Part shown: positions 58,943-64,000 of the stretch, piece by piece
Layout of the letters: each line of letters begins with the position of its first letter
How positions within the stretch are numbered: position 1 is the stretch's first letter
Origin: Kitasatospora atroaurantiaca
Lineage (GTDB): Bacteria > Actinomycetota > Actinomycetes > Streptomycetales > Streptomycetaceae
DNA: 64,000 bases
NCBI RefSeq assembly: GCF_007828955.1
Contig: NZ_VIVR01000001.1
Location: 3,348,001-3,412,000, forward strand
Reading direction: 5' to 3'
Program-made: the position numbers and the translations under genes
Notes under the pieces: generated by a model
The model's database searches: none
What the model was told of the DNA's origin: nothing
Seen by the model: the letters and a program-made list of their open reading frames with translations, nothing else

Positions 58943-59701
58943 ATGAACAGTGTGTTGGTGCATGCCCCGGCAGCCGACGGACGAGGGCGGATCATTGTGG
59001 AACTCGGGCCGGGGGAAGGCGCCCGATTCGGCCGGGGCTCAACCAGTCTCATGGTGGAGATCACCCTTGCCGATCCCGCAGTGCCCCGGCTCGCCGGGGA
59101 GATCACGGCCACCGAGGACCACTGGCAGTTGAGCAACTTCAGTACGGTCCACAGCTACCTCGTGGAGAACCCGGAGGGAGCAGGCGAGTACATCCGGGTG
59201 GCGCCGCGCAGGCTCGGCGCCCCGGTGCCATTCGAGTTCGCCCGCGTCGTCCTGCCCACCCGCGGCCCGGCCCAGGCCTTCCACGTCTATGCCCCGGCCC
59301 ACACCTACCATGAGGCCGCCCACCCGCCGGAGCTCTCGGGCTCGGCGACGCTCTCGGCCTTCTCCCTGGACGAGTCCGCGACCTACTTCCTCGTCCTGGT
59401 CGCGCTGTGCGAGCCGCGGCTGCGCGACCTGCCCGCGGCAGGCATCCCGACCACCCGCCAGGTGGTGGAGCGACTACGTCTCCATCCCTCGTGCGGGGAG
59501 CTGACCGAACAGGCCGCCAGCTTCCACCTCGACTACCTGGCCCGCAACAAGCTGCGCGTCCGCCGGACGGATGCGCACGGACCGCGGATGGACGGTAAGC
59601 GCGAGGCGGTGGTGTCACTGGCCCTCAGGTTCGGGCTGGTCCGCGAGGAGCACCTCGGTCTGCTGCCGCCCCGACCCAAGAGCACTTCGGAGACCTCATG
59701 A
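58943..59701 (+). CDS. Degenerate FHA-domain-like protein
   Basis: A 252-aa soluble protein. The first 110 residues resemble an FHA domain (GPGEGARFGRGSTSLMVEIT, then DPAVPRLAGEITATEDHWQL). However, the Ser and His that normally read phosphothreonine (SxxH) are absent; the corresponding region reads VPRLAGEI. The C-terminal half is a helical winged-helix-like part (TTRQVVERLRLHPSCGELTE). The stop overlaps the kinase start by ATGA, so the two proteins are made together. The ATG at 58943 has ggaggggg upstream. Confidence 0.7.
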   Translation: MNSVLVHAPAADGRGRIIVELGPGEGARFGRGSTSLMVEITLADPAVPRLAGEITATEDHWQLSNFSTVHSYLVENPEGAGEYIRVAPRRLGAPVPFEFARVVLPTRGPAQAFHVYAPAHTYHEAAHPPELSGSATLSAFSLDESATYFLVLVALCEPRLRDLPAAGIPTTRQVVERLRLHPSCGELTEQAASFHLDYLARNKLRVRRTDAHGPRMDGKREAVVSLALRFGLVREEHLGLLPPRPKSTSETS

Positions 59702-61134
59702 CCGCGCAACCCGAGACCTTCTCCGCCGGGCCGGCCAAGGAAGCGACAGTCCCGCCCGGCTACCGGGTGGGCGACTGGGAAATCACCGATTTCATCGCAG
59801 CCGGGAGCTGGGGCAGCGTGTACGCTGCCCGTCGCTGCGGGGCCGCTGCGGAGGGCGAGCCGACGGAGGCCGCCCTCAAGTTCCTGTCCACCTCCGGACT
59901 GGCCCCGCGCCAGGCCAGGGAACTGGCCGAGACGGCCGACCGCGAGGTCGCCTTCAGCCGATCGGACGCCCACCCGCACCTGATCCGGGTGTACGACACC
60001 GCCGTCGTCAGCGACCCGGAACTGCCAGCAGTGGACGGCGCGGTGGTACTCATCATGGAACGCGCGGACCGGAGCCTGCTCGACCTCCTCGCCCAATCCC
60101 CGACATCCTCAACCGGCACCGGCAGCACGGAAGCCGATGCCGATACCCCCGCGAAGCCGGGACCTCCCACGCCGGCCCCGGGAACTCTCCTGGTCCAGAT
60201 CGGCGAAGCACTCGCCCACCTGCACGCCTCCGGCTGGATCCACGGCGACCTCAAGCCCGGCAACATCCTGCTGATGGCCGACGGCACCATCCGTCTGGCG
60301 GACTTCGGCCTCGCTGCCCGTATCGAGGGCACCCACGGCTACGCCCCGCCGATGGGCTCGCCGGACTACCTGCCGCCGGAGCGCCGGACCGAGCAGCTGA
60401 GCGAGCGAGGCGTCCCCACTCGCCCGAGCCTGGACGTCTGGGCATTCGGCGTGACCGCCCATCAGCTGCTCACCGGCGGCTCCTTCGCCTTTCCCGGTGC
60501 CACGCCCGCCGCCCGCGCGGCCGCCGTCCACGAGTACGGCGCCGGACGCACCCGGTTGCGCCTGGCCCCGGAGCTCTCCCCGGCCTGGCACGCGATCCTC
60601 GCCGACTGCCTTGCGGCGGACCCCTCTGTCCGCGCCGCCCACACGATGGAGTCGCTGCTGCCTCGGATCCGGGCGGCGGCGGAGGGCACGCAAGCCAGGG
60701 CGCGATGGCGGCCCCGGGCAATCCTCCTGGCAGCCGGTGCGCTGCTCACGGCGGCCGGGATCGCCGCCGCCCTGCTCTGGCCGTCCGTCGGCGGCGATCA
60801 GAACCGGCCCACCACGGCGCAGGTTCGCGTGTTCAACATCGACGGCTCCTGCAAGGACCAGTCCGAGCGGATGCGTGCCTGCAGCCTGGGCCTGGCCCGC
60901 GACCCCCACCGCAAGTACGACGCAGACAACGTCGTCGGCCACCGGGTGTGGCACGCCGACGTGCTCACCACCGATTGCGTCGTCAACGACGGGGACCGGG
61001 TGGAGGACGAGACCGGCATCGGCACCCCCCGCTGGTTCCGCGTCCAGCTCGACGACATCCCCGAAGGCCACGCCTGGCTGCCGTCCGTCCGCACACACGA
61101 CGACCCTCAGATCCCGGTCTGTGCCACATCCTGA
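59698..61134 (+). CDS. Membrane Ser/Thr protein kinase with a Cys-containing ectodomain
   Basis: A 478-aa protein. The kinase domain (25-315) has IAAGSWGSVYAARR, AALKFL with the ATP Lys (about 60), HGDLKPGNILL (about 181) and LADFGLAARI. A single transmembrane helix (ILLAAGALLTAAGIAAALLW) follows, then a ~110-residue ectodomain with four cysteines (GSCKD, RACSLGL, TTDCVVND, PVCATS), probably two disulfides. It is coupled to the FHA-like protein. The substrate is unknown; the neighbouring secreted genes suggest surface signalling. Confidence 0.9.
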   Translation: MTAQPETFSAGPAKEATVPPGYRVGDWEITDFIAAGSWGSVYAARRCGAAAEGEPTEAALKFLSTSGLAPRQARELAETADREVAFSRSDAHPHLIRVYDTAVVSDPELPAVDGAVVLIMERADRSLLDLLAQSPTSSTGTGSTEADADTPAKPGPPTPAPGTLLVQIGEALAHLHASGWIHGDLKPGNILLMADGTIRLADFGLAARIEGTHGYAPPMGSPDYLPPERRTEQLSERGVPTRPSLDVWAFGVTAHQLLTGGSFAFPGATPAARAAAVHEYGAGRTRLRLAPELSPAWHAILADCLAADPSVRAAHTMESLLPRIRAAAEGTQARARWRPRAILLAAGALLTAAGIAAALLWPSVGGDQNRPTTAQVRVFNIDGSCKDQSERMRACSLGLARDPHRKYDADNVVGHRVWHADVLTTDCVVNDGDRVEDETGIGTPRWFRVQLDDIPEGHAWLPSVRTHDDPQIPVCATS

Positions 61135-61185
61135 GCGTCGGCGACGCCTTCATCTCCCGACCCGGGACAGCTCACAAAGACAAAG

Positions 61186-61216
61186 AGCCCCAGGTCACCT
61201 TGGGTGACCTGGGGCT
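61186..61216. terminator. Bidirectional terminator between the kinase gene and tRNA-Thr
   Basis: agccccaggtcacc and its complement form a 14-bp stem with a 3-nt loop. The left side is followed on the minus strand by ctttgtctttg, the right side by ttct, so it serves both the kinase operon and the tRNA gene. Confidence 0.85.
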
Positions 61217-61221
61217 TTCTG

Positions 61222-61295
61222 AGCCGCTTTCGGGATTCGAACCCGAGACCTACGCATTACGAGTGCGTTGCTCTGGCCAACTGAGCTAAAGCGGC
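61222..61295 (-). tRNA. tRNA-Thr (CGT anticodon)
   Basis: The minus strand reads GCCGCTTTAGCTCAGTTGGC and continues with the anticodon arm ACGCA-CTCGTAA-TGCGT (anticodon CGT). The T arm is GGGTTCGAATCCC, and the acceptor end AAGCGGC pairs with GCCGCTT. All arms fold without mismatches. CCA is not encoded. It reads ACG, a common Thr codon in this GC-rich DNA. Confidence 0.97.
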
Positions 61296-61354
61296 ACCGT
61301 TGCCGGGTTCGGTGCCCGTCCCTGGGGTCGAGCATCGCATCGGCAACGCGCGCC

Positions 61355-61360
61355 AGTCTA
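61355..61360 (-). promoter_or_regulatory. Probable -10 box of the tRNA-Thr gene
   Basis: TAGACT on the minus strand (agtcta in the given strand), 59 bp upstream of the tRNA and preceded by TGTG. No good -35 could be assigned. Confidence 0.4.
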
Positions 61361-61390
61361 CACACTTTCGAGCGGTGATCCGTACCGGCC

Positions 61391-62044
61391 TCAGGCGGAG
61401 GAGACGGCGAGCTTGGCGGCGAAGCCGGCGAAGAGGACGGCAACGCCGCTGGTGAGGCCTGCGGAGAGGCGCTTGCGGCGGCGGAAGGCGGCGGCGAGGG
61501 TGGTGCCCGCGAAGATCAGCATGGAGAGGTAGAGCATGCTGAAGGTCTGCAGGATGCCGCCCAGCAGCGCGAAGGACAGCACCGGCTGACCGTAGGACGC
61601 GTCGACGAACTGCGTGAAGAATGACAGCAGGAAGAGGATCGCCTTCGGGTTGAGCAGGCTGATCACCAGCGCCCGCCGGAAGGGGTTCTCGACAGCCGGA
61701 GGCGCGGCCTCGGCGGCAGCGGGCTCAAGGCCGGCCTGCCGCTCGCGCCAGAGCTGGCGGGCCGCGCGGAGCATGCCGATGCCGATCCAGAGCAGGTACG
61801 CCGCACCGCCGAACTTCACCACCGCGAAGACCGCCGGATTGGCCTTGAGCAGCGAGGCCGCCCCGAGTGAGGTCAGGCTGATCAGTGTGAAGTCCCCCAC
61901 GAAGACGCCCGCGGCGGCGCGGTAGCCGGTGCGGACGCCCTTGCGGGCGGCGACGGAGAGGACGTACAGCGAGTTCGGGCCGGGCAGCAGGATGATGACC
62001 AGGGCGCCGAGGATGTACGTGGTCAGGTCGTTGACTCCGAGCAC
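61391..62044 (-). CDS. LysE/RhtB-family amino-acid exporter
   Basis: A 217-aa membrane protein with six helices. TTYILGALVIILLPGPNSLY carries the family's N-terminal GPN motif (LPGPNxxxV), followed by FGGAAYLLWIGIGMLR and LVISLLNPKAILFLLSFFTQ with the NPK motif. Such exporters release amino acids when the cytoplasmic pool is high. The GTG at 62044 has ttggag upstream. Confidence 0.92.
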   Translation of the reverse strand: MLGVNDLTTYILGALVIILLPGPNSLYVLSVAARKGVRTGYRAAAGVFVGDFTLISLTSLGAASLLKANPAVFAVVKFGGAAYLLWIGIGMLRAARQLWRERQAGLEPAAAEAAPPAVENPFRRALVISLLNPKAILFLLSFFTQFVDASYGQPVLSFALLGGILQTFSMLYLSMLIFAGTTLAAAFRRRKRLSAGLTSGVAVLFAGFAAKLAVSSA

Positions 62045-62111
62045 GATGCAGCTCCAATGACAGGTGGGCGCATCATCGTACCTATCTGTCCGGCAGCTGT
62101 TGAAGCGGAAA

Positions 62112-63701
62112 TTACTTCGCGCAGCGCGTCCCCGTGGCCGGTGCGTCCCCGCCCAGCAGGTAGCGGTTGACGGCGCCGTCGATGCAGCCGTTGCGCCGCC
62201 CGTACGCGGTGTGCCCGTCCCCCTCGTAGGTGAGCAGGCGGCCGGAGTCCAGCTGGGTGGCGAGCGACTGCGACCACGCGTACGGCGTCGCCGGGTCGCG
62301 GGTGGTGCCGACCACCACGATCGGGGCCGCTCCGGCGGCCCGGACGGTGTGCGGCACACCGGTCGGCCTGACCGGCCAGTACGCGCAGGCCAGTGCCATC
62401 CAGGCCATGTCGCGGCCGAAGTGCGGGGAGGTCTTCTCGAAGTCCGGCACCGCGCGCGCGGCCTCGTCCGGGGTGGCGAAGGGCGCGGGCAGGTCGAGGC
62501 AGTTGACCGCCATGTTCGCGAACATCAGGTTGGGGTACGTGCCGTCCGAGGAGCGCTCGTAGTAGTCGTCGGAGAGCTTGAGCAGCCCGGTGCCGTCCCC
62601 CGCCTTGGCGGTGGTGAGCGCGGTGCGCAGCTGCGGCCAGAGGAACTCCGCGTACATCGCCTGGATGACGCCGGTGGTGGCCTGGGACTCGGTCAGCCTC
62701 CGGCTGGAGTCGGTCGTCAGCGGCTTCGCGTCGAGCTGCTTGAACAGGGCGTCGAGCTGCTCGCCGGCCTGCTTCTCGTTGGTGCCGAGCGGGCAGTCGT
62801 CGCGCTTGACGCAGTCCTTCGCGAATGCGGCCCAGGCCGTCTCGAAGCCGCCGGCCTGGGCCTTGTTGCCGGCCATCGCGTCGAGCGAGGGGTCCATGGC
62901 GCCGTCCAGCACCATCCGGCCGACCCGGGAGGGGTAGAGCCCGGCGTAGGTGGCGCCGAGGAAGGTGCCGTACGACTTGCCCAGGTAGTGCAGCTTGTCG
63001 TCGCCCAGCAGGGCGCGCAGCACATCCATGTCACGGGCCGACTCGACGGTGCTGACGTGGCCCAGGAAGGTGCCCGACTTCTGCTGGCAGGCGGCCGCGA
63101 ACTCCTTGTCGGCCGCCACCAAGGCGTCCTTCTCCGCCTGGTCGTCGGGGGTGATGTCGATCGCGGTGTAGGCGTCCATCCGGTCGCCGCCGAGACAGGT
63201 CACGGGGCTGCTGCGGCCGACCCCGCGCGGGTCCAGACCGACCAGGTCGTACGCGGCACGGACCCCGGAGTCGTAGCCCTTGGCGACGCTCTCCACGTAC
63301 TCGACGGCCGAACCGCCGGGGCCCCCGGGGTTGAGCACCAGCGAGCCCAGCCGGTCGACCCCGCCGGTGGCGCGCTTACGGGCCGCGCTCAGCGTGAGCT
63401 CGCCGCTGCCGGGGTGCTCGTAGTCGAGCGGGACCTTGAAGGTGGTGCACTCGAACTCCTCGTCGCAGGAGTTCCAGCTGAGCTTCTGGGCGTAGTACGT
63501 GGCCAGCGCCGCCGGGATCGCGGTGGGGAGCGGTGCCAGCGGGGCGGCCACGGCCGGGACGCCGTCCGAGGACGAGGAGGACGAGGTCGCAGAGGTCGTG
63601 GGGGCGGCGGACGGCCCGGTGCCTGAGGAGCACCCGGCCAGGAGCATTGCGGCGGCGGCCACGGCGGCGGGCACGAAGCGGGTCTGCCGGACAGCTCGCA
63701 T
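62112..63701 (-). CDS. Secreted lipoprotein alpha/beta-hydrolase, TAP-type peptidase
   Basis: A 529-aa protein. The lipobox LLAGC after a signal peptide (MRAVRQTRFVPAAVAAAAML) marks a lipoprotein. The alpha/beta-hydrolase domain has LVLNPGGPGGSAVEYVES (oxyanion region), GLDPRGVGRS, the nucleophile in YLGKSYGTFLGATYAGL and the late Asp/His (TTRDPATPYAWS, EGDGHTAYG). The TAP-like C-terminal domain completes the tripeptidyl aminopeptidase family. It probably trims peptides outside the cell. The ATG has ggggagag upstream. Confidence 0.9.
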   Translation of the reverse strand: MRAVRQTRFVPAAVAAAAMLLAGCSSGTGPSAAPTTSATSSSSSSDGVPAVAAPLAPLPTAIPAALATYYAQKLSWNSCDEEFECTTFKVPLDYEHPGSGELTLSAARKRATGGVDRLGSLVLNPGGPGGSAVEYVESVAKGYDSGVRAAYDLVGLDPRGVGRSSPVTCLGGDRMDAYTAIDITPDDQAEKDALVAADKEFAAACQQKSGTFLGHVSTVESARDMDVLRALLGDDKLHYLGKSYGTFLGATYAGLYPSRVGRMVLDGAMDPSLDAMAGNKAQAGGFETAWAAFAKDCVKRDDCPLGTNEKQAGEQLDALFKQLDAKPLTTDSSRRLTESQATTGVIQAMYAEFLWPQLRTALTTAKAGDGTGLLKLSDDYYERSSDGTYPNLMFANMAVNCLDLPAPFATPDEAARAVPDFEKTSPHFGRDMAWMALACAYWPVRPTGVPHTVRAAGAAPIVVVGTTRDPATPYAWSQSLATQLDSGRLLTYEGDGHTAYGRRNGCIDGAVNRYLLGGDAPATGTRCAK

Positions 63702-63841
63702 GCTGGTTCTCTCTCCCCTCGGGCACCGGCCGACCGGCCGGCGGAGCCCGTCACTGATCAGCGACCGGCTGAGCTGAGCGTAGCGGCCCGCAGCGGCCGG
63801 GACTGGCAACCGACGCAGCCGAGATCACCGGGCAATCGAGG

Positions 63842-64000
63842 TCACGACGGCCGGGCGAGGGTCTCCGCCAGGTACTGCACCGCGATCCTGACCAGCCGCA
63901 GCCGCTCCCGGTCGGGCGAGTAGTCCTGCACCACGTCCGAGATCCGTACGTCCGCCCTGGCGGCCCGCCCCTTGCCGTCGTGCAGAGCGGTCTGCAGCTT
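63842..64000 (-). CDS. C-terminus of a minus-strand gene, probably DNA polymerase III delta' subunit
   Basis: The last 52 residues are in the window, starting KLQTALHDGKGRAARADVRI and ending VQYLAETLARPS. They are helical and lack a motif of their own. In Streptomyces genomes the delta' gene (holB) commonly lies directly upstream of a TAP-type peptidase gene on the same strand, as here. The call rests mainly on this remembered gene order. Confidence 0.45.
   Translation of the reverse strand, partial: KLQTALHDGKGRAARADVRISDVVQDYSPDRERLRLVRIAVQYLAETLARPS

Noticed and set aside
1..64000. CRISPR arrays, prophage or conjugative modules, and secondary-metabolite clusters
   Set aside because: I saw no spaced direct repeats, no phage structural or integrase genes, and no PKS, NRPS, lanthipeptide or terpene synthase genes. 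The IS30 element is the only mobile element I can support.

Overview
The window is very GC-rich, actinobacterial chromosome DNA. GTG starts are frequent, Streptomyces-type families are common (DUF2516, HbpS-like heme binder, ThrE-type exporter, WYL regulator, PknB-type kinases, many TetR and MFS genes) and intergenic palindromes are dense. Everything points to Streptomycetaceae (Streptomyces or Kitasatospora). I cannot name the species from sequence alone. Most of the window looks like ordinary chromosome with one clear insertion sequence.

Layout. 1-2.4 kb: the end of a PP2C/SpoIIE-type phosphatase gene, a strong bidirectional hairpin, then a DUF2516 membrane protein, an HbhA-like coiled-coil protein and an XRE regulator with a 20-bp palindrome at its promoter. 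2.1-5.5 kb: a SNF2 helicase coupled to a 68-aa protein. 5.6-13.4 kb: DinB, YceI, LysR/MFS, and a TetR-controlled operon (membrane protein, DCC thiol protein, TetR) divergent from a GNAT gene, with two matching operators, then an Eis-like acetyltransferase. 13.4-23 kb: NlpC/P60 hydrolase, a membrane protein, a ThrE exporter and a coupled HSP90-TPR pair. 23-30.5 kb: a double-TetR regulator facing an acyl-CoA dehydrogenase and a CoA ligase, then a cupin, TetR and MFS. 30.6-31.9 kb: an IS30-family element inserted in the loop of a hairpin.

32-46 kb: two DUF202 proteins, TatA with a clear promoter, a K+ channel, a Ser/Thr kinase, a deacetylase-glycosyltransferase fusion with its neighbour, an array of hairpins, and an ECF sigma factor coupled to a membrane protein. 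Then come a monooxygenase/TetR pair, a tyrosine phosphatase, GNAT, methyltransferase and NUDIX genes. 46.5-53 kb: a large flippase with a degenerate kinase-like domain, an HbpS-like heme binder, and a WYL regulator facing an MFS pump. 53-61 kb: surface and signalling genes, comprising a beta-helix/PKD protein with three C-terminal repeats, two small secreted proteins, a membrane protein of unknown function, and a degenerate FHA protein coupled to a membrane kinase. 61-64 kb: tRNA-Thr(CGT), a LysE exporter, a secreted TAP-type peptidase, and the end of a gene that is probably holB.

The most notable non-gene structure is a modular palindromic element present four times (about 9.4, 18.0, 45.7 and 50.4 kb). 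Three of the copies sit exactly between convergent genes. I see no CRISPR array, phage, conjugative element or recognisable biosynthetic cluster. The best candidates for under-described biology are that element, the HSP90-TPR pair, the pseudokinase-flippase, and the FHA-kinase surface cluster.
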